From contig NZ_AKIZ01000001.1 of NCBI RefSeq assembly GCF_000282595.1, positions 82,773 to 146,772 of the forward strand: a stretch of DNA of 64,000 nt. The letters are read 5' to 3'. The stretch is from Phyllobacterium sp. YR531. GTDB taxonomy: Bacteria > Pseudomonadota > Alphaproteobacteria > Rhizobiales > Rhizobiaceae. Positions 16,596 to 25,143 of this stretch are shown in pieces. Numbering within the stretch: the stretch's first letter is position 1; each line of letters opens with the position of its first letter. A program made the position numbers and the translations under genes. The notes beneath the pieces are model-generated. The model made no database searches. It had not been told where the DNA came from and saw only the letters and a list, made by a program, of their open reading frames with translations.

Positions 16596-17686
16596 AGTCA
16601 ATCCTCCCATTTTGGATTTCGGAATTCTGCCAAAGTTCAAGCTGACATCGATCCGCGTACCTTGATCGGCTGTCCTCCTACATGCGCGGGTGGAATATCG
16701 CGCAACACACTCGAATTCCAATTAGTATCTGGAGTCGAGTGGGAATGTCAAGAGATTCATTCGCACTCGGAGAAGGGTGGCCCTCTCATCGCTGCGCCTG
16801 GCGCCACCGAGAAGCCTGTATGGCGTCGGTTCTGTTTTGGAAAATAGGGCTCAACCTCTGATCGAAAGCGCTTCCAAGTCACACCTGACTCGTCGCGAGA
16901 GAATGACTGTCACAGACACAGCGCTGCCATCGTACGAGGGGTCGCCATCACGCCCTGCGTTGAACCAAAGTCCATCCTCGATCCCTGGAACCAAATGCAA
17001 AGTTTGATTTCAGCGTCGTGGTCAAATCGAAGTTTGGGCTTTACGGCGACGACGGAACAGGAACGCCACAGCGGCCAGTTGACATTCCAATTGGTTTTTG
17101 AATACTGTTAAGAATTGCTACGGGAGGGGTGAGAGGAGTCATCTTCCGCTGGGACGACCTGCAGGCGGTTTTCGCGCTTGATAGCTGCACTTTTTTGAAA
17201 AATGGGTGGCAAGGGAGAGTCTGCGTGATCGGGACTTCTTTCACGTATTCGGGTTCTGGTGACGGTTATCAGTGTGGAGGGAAAATAGTTGAATGCTGTC
17301 GATGTTGCTGGAAAGCGAATGCGATGGGCGGGGCGCAGCGCCGACAGAAATTCTGGGAGCCGATTGGCTTGGTGAAACCAGAAGTGCTGTACTCAACCAC
17401 AGACTTTGTCGCATCTTTTCAGATAATGCCGTCCTCCGACGCGATCTCGGGCTCATACGAAGCTGTCCTGCTGGGACAGTTCTGCCGAACCTCACACCAC
17501 CGTTACGCTCTGCTTGCAAGCTCGCGCTCCTCTTTATCGAAAACAACTCGGAAGGTGACAGCTCGAAACGCTGCGGAAAAGCTGATCCGCATACATAAGC
17601 TGCATGCTCAAGATCTCTTATCGAAGAGGACAAAATAACGATACCTGCTTGAAACCTGGAATATCTGAGGGAGGAGAGATTTCATC
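16596..17686. other. About 1.1 kb without a supported gene
   Basis: The interval lies between the minus-strand P450 and the plus-strand outer-membrane protein, so it should contain both promoters. Open frames up to 169 codons exist (for example + 17129-17638) but have no recognisable domain and no convincing start site. A decayed regulatory gene is possible; I cannot show one. Confidence 0.5.
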
Positions 17687-18679
17687 ATGAGAAAAGCGAA
17701 AACGCTTCAGACATGGATTACCGTAGTCTTCACATTCGTCTGCGTCATATTTATAGGACCGGAGCCGTCAACCGTACTGGCTGCAGAGTCGTTTATATTG
17801 ATACAGCCACCCGGGGGCACGGATCTCGGTCAGGCAATATTGCCTCCGCCGGGTCTTTACGGTGGAGTTACAATGATCCCATATAGTCGGAATGACCATT
17901 TTTATGATGCCAACGGGCATGTTCTTCCTCCAGAACAAGATATAATTCTCGACAGCCCGATAATCGCGGCCGGACTTCTCTACGTTTATCCGTTTGAGGT
18001 GTTTGGAGGAAGTATAGCGTCGTCGTTTGTGCTTGTAGCCACCGACTTGGACTATAACCTCCCTGGAGATATTGATGGCAATGTGACAGGGTTGGCTGAT
18101 GCGTACGCGGATGTTTTCTACTGGACGAAAAACGTCGGCTTGGCCGGGGTCACTGCGGGTGATCTGCCATTGTCCTACGGATTGAATATTGGAATTGGTC
18201 TTGGGCTCCGCATTCCAACAGGAGACTACGACAAGTCGGCGACAGCCAACCTGGGGAGCAATGTCTGGACGCCTATTCCCAACATAGCCGTGACGTATGT
18301 GACGGGCCCAGACATGTCCCTCGGCGACAGCACGGAGCTAAGTGCCAGAATATTCTATGGGGTTCCATTCGAAAACCCAGATACCGGATACAAAACCGGG
18401 CAGATATTCAATATGGATTACTCAGCTGTACAACGATTTGGTAGCCTCCGTGTTGGAGTGGCTGGCTCGTATCAGATGCAAACGACGGGTGATACTCCCC
18501 CATCTGATGGCTCTATCCCAGATCGGGGCAAGACGTCTTTTGCGTCGATAGGTCCAGTCGTCGATTATACTTTTGTTGAGCAAGGAATTAACATAAAAGG
18601 GAAGCTCCAATTTACTTTTTCTCCTAAGAATACGGTAGACTCGACCGTCGTCATCCTTTCCATCAGTAAGAAGTTCTAG
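17687..18679 (+). CDS. SphA-like / phenol-degradation family outer-membrane protein
   Basis: A 330-residue exported protein with a signal peptide (residues 1-32, ending before 'AESFILIQPP') and alternating beta-strand pattern to a terminal Phe, the mark of outer-membrane barrels. The body ('GVTMIPYSRNDHFYDANGHV', and later 'GLGLRIPTGDYDKSATANLG') resembles the family named after the meta-pathway of phenol degradation, thought to form channels for aromatic or hydrophobic substrates. GGGAGGAGAG precedes the ATG. It lies among P450 and ring-degradation genes, so uptake of their substrate is likely, though unproven. Confidence 0.82.
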   Translation: MRKAKTLQTWITVVFTFVCVIFIGPEPSTVLAAESFILIQPPGGTDLGQAILPPPGLYGGVTMIPYSRNDHFYDANGHVLPPEQDIILDSPIIAAGLLYVYPFEVFGGSIASSFVLVATDLDYNLPGDIDGNVTGLADAYADVFYWTKNVGLAGVTAGDLPLSYGLNIGIGLGLRIPTGDYDKSATANLGSNVWTPIPNIAVTYVTGPDMSLGDSTELSARIFYGVPFENPDTGYKTGQIFNMDYSAVQRFGSLRVGVAGSYQMQTTGDTPPSDGSIPDRGKTSFASIGPVVDYTFVEQGINIKGKLQFTFSPKNTVDSTVVILSISKKF

Positions 18680-18891
18680 TCTCCCGAATCTCGATAGCGG
18701 CTCGCTTTAAGTATGATCAAGAGAACACTTTCTTTGCGAGACGCTAAGACGTCACTTGGCAGAAATACCACAATAGCGGACGCTACAAGCTAGCTAGAGC
18801 GCTCGTGCGATTTATGCGATCACGCCGGGTCGCAAGAGTAGCCAGCAGTTTTTGACTTCGATCCGTCCCAGAAAATCCTGGAACCAAATAC

Positions 18892-19209
18892 CTACTCGTC
18901 TGGTGCGACAACAATCCGCATACCATCCATTGGTGGTTGAAACACAACCTGACAAGAGAGGCGAGAATTCGGCTTTAAATAGTCAGAAGCCTCGAGAAGA
19001 TCCTCTTCATCCTGGGATTTCGAGGAGAGTTCTGCGCCGCCTGGAAGGTTTTCAATGTAGATATGACACGTTGCGCAGGAGAGCGAGCCTCCGCAGATTG
19101 CCAGAAGTTCCTCTATACCTGCGCTGCGGATGTTCTCCATAAGCGACAGGCCGACATGTGCTTCAACAGAGTGCAAGTCGCCATCCCGTGTCTTGACTGT
19201 GAATTGCAT
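18892..19209 (-). CDS. [2Fe-2S] ferredoxin, adrenodoxin/putidaredoxin type
   Basis: A 105-residue ferredoxin with Cys39, Cys45, Cys48 and Cys86 as ligands. It is similar over its whole length to the ferredoxin at 14778 ('SLMENIRSAGIEELLAICGG' against 'SVMENIRDAGLDELLAICGG'). It is the last gene of the operon that begins with the second P450, 40 bases after the ferredoxin reductase, so P450, reductase and ferredoxin of one electron chain are co-transcribed. The ATG at 19209 gives the normal N-terminus. The similarity suggests both ferredoxins can use the single reductase. Confidence 0.93.
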   Translation of the reverse strand: MQFTVKTRDGDLHSVEAHVGLSLMENIRSAGIEELLAICGGSLSCATCHIYIENLPGGAELSSKSQDEEDLLEASDYLKPNSRLSCQVVFQPPMDGMRIVVAPDE

Positions 19210-19249
19210 AGTGTTGGTCTCCTCCTCTGCGATTTCGTCGCTACTCTTT

Positions 19250-20485
19250 TCAGGCGGCGATAGCGATGTCCTTGAGCGGTATCCGGTCGTCGGCCAAAAG
19301 CGCAGGATCGACATGCGCATGGGCTTCAACCAGTTTGCGGCCTTGCACGTAGTCTCGCGTCGCGTTGATGCAATCGAGCGCGATCACCGCGCCGTCCTTC
19401 AGATAGACGAGCGAGAACTCCCGGTCCACGAGGTTACCGCGAAGCACTGTCTGATCATAGCCGAGACTGAGGCCAATCGTCTGAAGCCGTAAGTCGTATT
19501 GGTTCGACCAGAACCAGGGCACGAGCCGCAGGGGCTGGGGCTTCCCGCAGACAGCCTTCGCCGCCGTTTGCGCTTGCTCGTTGGCGTTCTGAACGGATTC
19601 GATGCGAATGCCTGGCCCGTCGCGCATTATCGTGCAGTCACCAATGCAGTAAACATCGGGCAGCGTCGTTCGGCAGAAGTCGTCAACCAGAATGCCAGTC
19701 TCGCCCCTCGTCGCTTCCGCACCTGCTGCAAGCAGGGGGCCGATGGCTGGCATGATCCCAATTCCGACAATGACTTGATCGGCTGCGATCGCTGTCCCAT
19801 TCTGCAGACGCACGCCGCTCACTGCTCCATCGCGTGCTGTAAGCTCCGAAATGCCTGTACCGAGCAGAATCTCCACCCCGTGAGTACGATGCTCCGCTTC
19901 GTAAAAGCGGGACACTGGCTCGGCGGCGACGCGGGCAAGAACCCGATCCTGCGCTTCCAGGAGCGTGACCTCCTTGCCTAGTTCGCGCAATACAGCAGCG
20001 GCCTCCAGTCCGATATAACCGCCACCGATGACAGCAATGTGCTGGCTCGTTGGCAAAGCGGAAAGAAGGCGATCGCAATCGCCCTTGTTACGGATGGTGT
20101 GGACCCCAGAAAGGTTATGGCCGGGGCATGAAAGCGGGCGGGGTTCACCACCGGCCGCCCAGATCAGGACGCCGTAGCCGATCGCGGTATCATTGTCGCA
20201 GACTACCACCTTCGCGCTGCTATCGAGGGCTATTACACGCCTGCCGAGCCGCAACACCACCTCGCGTTCGTTCCAGAGCTCTGGTGGGCGCAGTTGCAGG
20301 CGATCAAAGCTCTTCTTGCCGGCAAGATACTCCTTCGAGAGAGCGGGACGATCATAGGGAATCACGGGTTCATCCCCAATCAGACCGATGCTGCCCGCAA
20401 ATCCAGCCTGCCGCAGCGCGATCGCTGCCTGTGCCCCCCCGTGTCCACCGCCAACGATCATGCAATCGAAACGCTCCATCATCAA
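19250..20485 (-). CDS. FAD-dependent ferredoxin reductase
   Basis: A 411-residue NAD(P)H:ferredoxin reductase of the putidaredoxin reductase type. FAD motif 'IVGGGHGGAQAAIALRQAGF' near residue 10, NAD motif 'VIGGGYIGLEAAAVLRELGK' near 152, and the second FAD motif 'VYCIGDC' near 275 are all present. It passes electrons to the ferredoxin encoded next, and probably to the one at 14778, as it is the only such reductase in the window. AGGGAAGG lies upstream of the first of two adjacent ATGs; either could be the start. Confidence 0.94.
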   Translation of the reverse strand: MMMERFDCMIVGGGHGGAQAAIALRQAGFAGSIGLIGDEPVIPYDRPALSKEYLAGKKSFDRLQLRPPELWNEREVVLRLGRRVIALDSSAKVVVCDNDTAIGYGVLIWAAGGEPRPLSCPGHNLSGVHTIRNKGDCDRLLSALPTSQHIAVIGGGYIGLEAAAVLRELGKEVTLLEAQDRVLARVAAEPVSRFYEAEHRTHGVEILLGTGISELTARDGAVSGVRLQNGTAIAADQVIVGIGIMPAIGPLLAAGAEATRGETGILVDDFCRTTLPDVYCIGDCTIMRDGPGIRIESVQNANEQAQTAAKAVCGKPQPLRLVPWFWSNQYDLRLQTIGLSLGYDQTVLRGNLVDREFSLVYLKDGAVIALDCINATRDYVQGRKLVEAHAHVDPALLADDRIPLKDIAIAA

Positions 20486-20495
20486 TTGCCTTCCC

Positions 20496-21053
20496 TTACG
20501 CTGCCTTGGCGCCGATGAGTACGAAGCACATGGTCGCGGCGTGGTCGCCCTTGTTGCGCCAAGCGTGCCGTGTCCCGCATTGGATCACAACGTCGCCAGT
20601 CCGTAGATGCCTCGTTGCACCATCGTCCAACTCGAGCCATATCTCGCCATCAAGGACGATATCGTAGTCGACAGTGTCGGTCTGGTGCATCCCCGGCGCG
20701 TCCGGTTCGAAGCGCTCGGCAAGGCCCGGAATAAACTCACGCTGCTCCCGATCAGCCGCCAGGGGATCGAAATCCGGGTGCAAGAAGGACGAGTCGGGTG
20801 GGAACGTGACGATCATCAGTCGGGTCTCGCCCGCCGCGGGAGGAACGCGCAGTCGTAGCGGCGCGCTTTCACCTTCTCCCTGCGGCAATGCTGGGGAGGC
20901 CGCAGTCGCGTAGACCACTGACGTCATCATACCCGGAATTGATGCATAGTGATGGGCATTGGCCACGGGGCCATCACTTACGAAGGCGGATTTTCCGTCC
21001 TTGACGCCAGTAACGATCCTGCGGGGCACTTTCGAGCTATCGAACTTACTCAT
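20496..21053 (-). CDS. Cupin-domain protein
   Basis: A 185-residue protein with a C-terminal cupin fold (about residues 120-178). Metal-binding positions can be seen in '[20 protein letters not shown]' (His and the first cupin motif) and in '[13 protein letters not shown]' (second motif). The N-terminal half is less conserved. Such proteins can be isomerases, dioxygenases or ligand sensors; here it lies between the LigK-like aldolase, whose end it overlaps by 8 bases, and the ferredoxin reductase, so a step in aromatic-acid breakdown is likely. I cannot assign the reaction. Confidence 0.8.
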   Translation of the reverse strand: MSKFDSSKVPRRIVTGVKDGKSAFVSDGPVANAHHYASIPGMMTSVVYATAASPALPQGEGESAPLRLRVPPAAGETRLMIVTFPPDSSFLHPDFDPLAADREQREFIPGLAERFEPDAPGMHQTDTVDYDIVLDGEIWLELDDGATRHLRTGDVVIQCGTRHAWRNKGDHAATMCFVLIGAKAA

Positions 21054-21717
21054 AGATCAATCCTTTCTCCTTCAGACGCGTACGCATGTCATTGATATCT
21101 AGGCTGAGCTTGCCGTCCGTGTAGAGCCGCCGCTTCTCCTCCTCCATCGCCGCGCGGCGATGTGCCTTTTCGAGGACGTTGGCGGCCAAGGCTCGCGACA
21201 CCACGCAGACGCCGTCGTCGTCCGCCACGATCACATCGCCGGGCGTAACAAGCACGCCGGCGCAGACGATCGGCACCTGGACACTGGCGAGTGTTTCCTT
21301 CACGGTTCCCTGCGCGCTGATGGTCTTGCTCCAGACGGGAAAACCCATCCGCCGCAGATCTGCAACGTCGCGCACGCCGGCGTCGATCACCAGTCCCCGG
21401 ATCCCGCGGGCGAAGGCCGACGTAGCAAGAAGATCGCCGAAATAACCGTCGTCGCAGGGAGAGGTGGGCGTGACCACAAGGATATCGCCCGGCTTTGCCT
21501 GCTCCAAAGCCACGTGGATCATCCAGTTGTCTCCGGGCGCAACCTCGCAGGTGAGAGCAGTGCCCGATATGCTCGCGCCCGACTGGATCGGCCGCAGGCG
21601 CGGGTTCAAGAGCCCGGTGCGGTCCTGCGCCTCGTGCGCGGTTGCGACGCCGAGGGCTGCGAAGCCGTCGGAAATCGCCGGGTCCGTTCGCGCAACCGTC
21701 GTTACTACTTTCGCCAT
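21046..21717 (-). CDS. ligK: RraA-family 4-carboxy-4-hydroxy-2-oxoadipate aldolase (LigK-like)
   Basis: A 223-residue protein of the RraA-like aldolase family. The family splits 4-carboxy-4-hydroxy-2-oxoadipate into pyruvate and oxaloacetate, the last step of protocatechuate 4,5-cleavage and gallate pathways, and also decarboxylates oxaloacetate. Seen: '[19 protein letters not shown]' (Arg-Asp active-site pair) and '[15 protein letters not shown]' (metal and dimer region). AAGGAG precedes the ATG. The LigJ-like hydratase, the preceding step, is two genes upstream, which supports this function over other RraA proteins. The ring-cleavage enzyme itself is not in the window. Confidence 0.82.
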   Translation of the reverse strand: MAKVVTTVARTDPAISDGFAALGVATAHEAQDRTGLLNPRLRPIQSGASISGTALTCEVAPGDNWMIHVALEQAKPGDILVVTPTSPCDDGYFGDLLATSAFARGIRGLVIDAGVRDVADLRRMGFPVWSKTISAQGTVKETLASVQVPIVCAGVLVTPGDVIVADDDGVCVVSRALAANVLEKAHRRAAMEEEKRRLYTDGKLSLDINDMRTRLKEKGLIYE

Positions 21718-21765
21718 GTCATGCTCCTTGGTGGCGGGTGTGTATCCTGGACGGCAGACCCAGCG

Positions 21766-22677
21766 TTAGCCTGCCGCGATGAAGCCAGGATCGAAAACGC
21801 CAGCAGCTTTCGCACGCTGGTTGGGTGAGATGAGCCCTGCGCGGGTCATAACGTCGATGGAGGTGGCGAGCGCGGTGGGCGCTACGGTGAGCTTCTTCGG
21901 CCACATGCCCATGCCACGCGTATAGGCGAGCCCCCTGGCTGCTAGATGCGGGTCGTCGGGCGTCGTGATGCGCTGGTAGATCGGCAGGGTGACGGCATCG
22001 TTCGTCGGATCATTGACGAAGTCATGCGCTTCTGCCAGTGCGGCAAGCAGTCTTTCGACCGTCTTGTGATTTTGCGACACCCAAGCTGCATTTCCTATGA
22101 TCGCCGCAAAGACGATCTCGGGGATGATGTCGTTGACTTCGCCGATTAGGCGGAAGCCTTCGCGCTCCGCGAGAAAATTCCACGGCGCGGGCTGCGGGGC
22201 GCAGTCGATCTCGCCTTTCTGTAGTGCTATCCACCGCATGGTGTGGACGCCGGTTAGCACGAATTCATAGTCGCCGGGATAGGTTAGGCCATCGCGATGC
22301 AGCATCATCCGCGTGTAGATCGCCGTACCCTCGGTGAGGGAGGAGGTCCCGATCCGCTTTCCGCGCAGATCCTTGATACCGTCGATGTCGGAGCGCACGA
22401 CCAGCGACATGGGCAGGCGAACCGAATTGGCCGCGAGGATTCTGAGATCGCCTCCGGCGATATAGTCCAGAATTGCCCCCTCGGGCGGGGTGATGGCGAG
22501 ATCGGCGGTGCCGTCGCGCACCGCAGCCGTCGCCTTGTCTACCGAACCAAGGCGCAAATATTCGATCTTCAGCCCATTCGTTTTGAAGAAGCCCTGGTCT
22601 TCCGCGACGAAGACCGGAAGCCAGTTGAAGCCCTGCGCGCCGCCGGCGAAGCGTAGTGGCGTCAGTTCAGTCATCAT
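21766..22677 (-). CDS. NMT1/THI5-like, substrate-binding-protein-fold protein without signal peptide
   Basis: A 303-residue protein with the fold of ABC sulfonate/nitrate/taurine-type binding proteins: 'PVFVAEDQGFFKTNGLKIEY' at the start, 'GTADLAITPPEGAILDYIAG' and 'DIDGIKDLRGKRIGTSSLT'. It has no signal peptide, and no permease or ATPase gene lies near, so it may be cytoplasmic. Some cytoplasmic members of this fold are enzymes, such as 4,5-dihydroxyphthalate decarboxylase and THI5. Within an aromatic-acid operon between ligJ- and ligK-like genes, a catalytic role is plausible. The start at 22677 has AAGGAG at proper spacing. Confidence 0.75.
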   Translation of the reverse strand: MMTELTPLRFAGGAQGFNWLPVFVAEDQGFFKTNGLKIEYLRLGSVDKATAAVRDGTADLAITPPEGAILDYIAGGDLRILAANSVRLPMSLVVRSDIDGIKDLRGKRIGTSSLTEGTAIYTRMMLHRDGLTYPGDYEFVLTGVHTMRWIALQKGEIDCAPQPAPWNFLAEREGFRLIGEVNDIIPEIVFAAIIGNAAWVSQNHKTVERLLAALAEAHDFVNDPTNDAVTLPIYQRITTPDDPHLAARGLAYTRGMGMWPKKLTVAPTALATSIDVMTRAGLISPNQRAKAAGVFDPGFIAAG

Positions 22678-22707
22678 TGTTCTCACTCCTTTTCCGATCG
22701 GTCCTCT

Positions 22708-23733
22708 TCAGCGCCCCTGGGCCCTCAACAGCGCATCGAGTCGAGGGTAAACTCTCCGTACGTTACCCTCGAAGACGGCGTGCTGAGTCTCTTCATCAAG
22801 GCTGAGGGCGTCGATATAACGTTTGGTATCATCGAAGCCGTGTCCGGTTTCCGAGTCCGTCGCACGAACCGCCCCGAGAAGCTCGGAGCCGAAGAGAATG
22901 TTCTTCGCGTCAACTATTTCGAACAGCAGATCGATTCCCGCTTGGTGGTAAACGCAGGTGTCGAAGTAGAGATTCTGCATCAAGTGCTCGGGTAGCGGCG
23001 GCTTGCCCAACATGACAGACAGCCCCCGGTATCGGCCCCAATGGTATGGGGCCGCACCTCCGCCATGCGGAATGATCAGTCGGAGCGCCGGATGCCGCTC
23101 GAAGAGATCGCCTTCGATCAACTGCATGAAGACGGCGGTATCCGCCGCGATGTAGTGCGCGCCAGTGGTGTGCAGGCAGCGCTCGCAGGAGCCGGAGACA
23201 TGGATCATGGCTGGCACCTCGAGCCGTATCATAGCCTGCCAGAGCGGATCCCACCAGGGATCGTAGACCGGCGGCGCCGACCAGTGGCCGCCGGAGGGAT
23301 CTGGATTGAGGTTGCACCCGACAAAGCCACGGGCGATGCAGCGTTCCAGTTCCTTGATGGCGGGTCCGACGTCGCCGTCCACCGTCTGCGGCAACTGGCA
23401 CACGCCAGCGAAGTTCCTGGGAAACAGGTCGCAGATGTGCGCGATCATGTCGTTGGAAAGCCGCGCCCATTCGATAGCTATATCCTGTCCCGGGACGTGA
23501 TGACCCATGCCGGAAGCGCGGGGAGACAAGATCGTCAAATCCGATCCCCTTTCTCGCTGAAGACGAAGCTGGTTGTTCACGATGATGTCAATCAGCTCAC
23601 TATCGGCTATCCCAGCATAGGCCGGCCGCTCCCGCGACTGCCCTTCAGCGAACGCGACCTGCGCCTTACGAAAAGCATGAAAGCCGGGCGGTTCGGTCGT
23701 GAAGTGGCCATGGCAATCTATGACGAGACCCAT
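22708..23733 (-). CDS. ligJ: 4-oxalomesaconate hydratase (LigJ-like amidohydrolase)
   Basis: A 341-residue member of the amidohydrolase superfamily close to LigJ, which hydrates 4-oxalomesaconate to 4-carboxy-4-hydroxy-2-oxoadipate in protocatechuate 4,5-cleavage. Seen: the metal motif H8-G-H10 in 'VIDCHGH', 'NLNPDPSGGHWSAPPV', 'HTTGAHYIAADTAVFMQ', 'IPHGGGAAPYHWGR' and the ending 'GNVRRVYPRLDALL', each matching what I recall of LigJ. I start at 23733 because the ATG overlaps the stop of the P450 upstream (TGATG). Together with the LigK-like aldolase it forms the lower end of the pathway. Confidence 0.9.
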   Translation of the reverse strand: MGLVIDCHGHFTTEPPGFHAFRKAQVAFAEGQSRERPAYAGIADSELIDIIVNNQLRLQRERGSDLTILSPRASGMGHHVPGQDIAIEWARLSNDMIAHICDLFPRNFAGVCQLPQTVDGDVGPAIKELERCIARGFVGCNLNPDPSGGHWSAPPVYDPWWDPLWQAMIRLEVPAMIHVSGSCERCLHTTGAHYIAADTAVFMQLIEGDLFERHPALRLIIPHGGGAAPYHWGRYRGLSVMLGKPPLPEHLMQNLYFDTCVYHQAGIDLLFEIVDAKNILFGSELLGAVRATDSETGHGFDDTKRYIDALSLDEETQHAVFEGNVRRVYPRLDALLRAQGR

Positions 23734-24917
23734 CACACATCCCACTTCGCCGGCAAGTCGGAGACGCCGCGGAATCGCCAGCCCTTGGCCTGCATCTCGC
23801 GGTTGTCGTCAAGCCGAAGGTTCGGCAGTTGATGAAATACCTCCTCTAGGGCGATCTCTCCCATTGCACGCGATAGGAAGTGCCCGGAACAGAAATGAGG
23901 GCGGAATCCGAAGGAGACATGCGGCCGTTTCTTGCGAAACATATCGAAGCGATCGGCGTCCTCGAAACGGGTTTCGTCACGATTGGCCGATCCCATGACA
24001 ATGGCGACGGATGCGCCGGCCGGGATTTTCGTATCGGCGATTGTGAAGTCCTCAGCGGCCACTCTTGGTGTTACGCCGATGGGAGCGATCCAGCGCAGGC
24101 CTTCGTCGAAGGCGCGAAGCGCATGATTCTTCGGATCAGCCGCCACAACCTTAGTCTGCTCGGGATCCAGCAGTAGGCCGGCACAGGCATTGGCGGCGGC
24201 GTGTCCTGGCTCTTGGAGGCCTCCCAGGATAATAACCTTCATCGTCGGCATGATTTCGGAAAGGCTGCGCACCTTTCCGTCCGGCATTCCGCCACTCACG
24301 ACATGGCTCATCAACGTATGATCCGGCTTGGAGACGACACGCTCATACAGCGCACCCATCTGGGCGTCTATGTCGGCCAGCGCCTGATCGAGCCGATCCC
24401 ACACAGCTTGGTCGCTGGAGACGTTTTGTAGACCGGCGGCCATGGCATGGAACCATTCGACCAACATTTCGTTTGGTGTATGGGTAAGTCCGATCACGTC
24501 CCCGATGCAGCGCACCGAAATCGGCTCGAAGAGATCCGCAGTGAGGTTCGCCGCTCCGCGCTGCTTCAGCCCCGCGAGGTAGCGATGCACGACCGGGCGT
24601 GTCAGCTTATCGACATAGCTACGGACTGCCTCCTGTGTTAGGTTCTGATCGATGCCCTCCCGCAGACTCTTGTGCTCTTCGCCCGACATCGTCAGCACGT
24701 TTGGCATACCCATGACGCGAGCCTCGGGTCGATCAGGACTACCCGACGGGCCAAAAATCCGGTCGTTCGAACCGACAGTGCGACAATCCTCGTAACGGGT
24801 CACGAAATACTCTTTCGTGCCCTCGAAGAAGGCAACAGGCTCTTCTTTGCGCAGCCGCGCGTAGACGGGATAGGGATCCCGGTATAGGTTCTCGCTCGTT
24901 AGTTCAGTGGCCGACAT
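23733..24917 (-). CDS. Cytochrome P450, first gene of the ligJ-ligK operon
   Basis: A 394-residue soluble P450. Heme loop FGFRPHFCSG (336-345) with Cys343; ExxR as E272-G-L-R275. The I-helix reads GGLQEPGHAA from 232, so the usual acid-Thr pair is replaced by Glu-Pro, which implies a changed proton relay. GGGAGG precedes the ATG. It is co-transcribed with ligJ, ligK, ferredoxin reductase and ferredoxin, so it probably opens the pathway by hydroxylating or O-demethylating an aromatic substrate. Its sequence differs clearly from the P450 at 15327. Confidence 0.93.
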   Translation of the reverse strand: MSATELTSENLYRDPYPVYARLRKEEPVAFFEGTKEYFVTRYEDCRTVGSNDRIFGPSGSPDRPEARVMGMPNVLTMSGEEHKSLREGIDQNLTQEAVRSYVDKLTRPVVHRYLAGLKQRGAANLTADLFEPISVRCIGDVIGLTHTPNEMLVEWFHAMAAGLQNVSSDQAVWDRLDQALADIDAQMGALYERVVSKPDHTLMSHVVSGGMPDGKVRSLSEIMPTMKVIILGGLQEPGHAAANACAGLLLDPEQTKVVAADPKNHALRAFDEGLRWIAPIGVTPRVAAEDFTIADTKIPAGASVAIVMGSANRDETRFEDADRFDMFRKKRPHVSFGFRPHFCSGHFLSRAMGEIALEEVFHQLPNLRLDDNREMQAKGWRFRGVSDLPAKWDV

Positions 24918-25143
24918 GTTTTTCCTCCCTTTCGCAAGGCAACGTCCGCCCGGAAAGGCGGTAGAATCTATATTAGGCGGATGTTCCTCCCATCACGCCG
25001 TTCGGATGTCAGGTCTGCATTGCCTCGAACCTCTTGACATACTCATTCGTCTTTAGATACTGAATGGTATTCGTGGCGATACCCCTTGTCAACACGGCAG
25101 GACGGCCTGCGAATAAGGTAAGGATAGCCAGAGGAGGAATATC
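24918..25143. promoter_or_regulatory. Divergent promoter region, P450 operon and ligM
   Basis: This 226-bp interval lies between two divergent catabolic genes and must contain both promoters. I see strong ribosome sites at each edge but no operator that I can name. The TetR-type regulator at 26830 is a candidate to bind here. Confidence 0.5.

Noticed and set aside
17129..17638. A 169-codon + frame with a possible regulator
   Set aside because: I looked for AraC, LysR, LuxR and XylR signatures and found none; frames on both strands are open here, which is common by chance.
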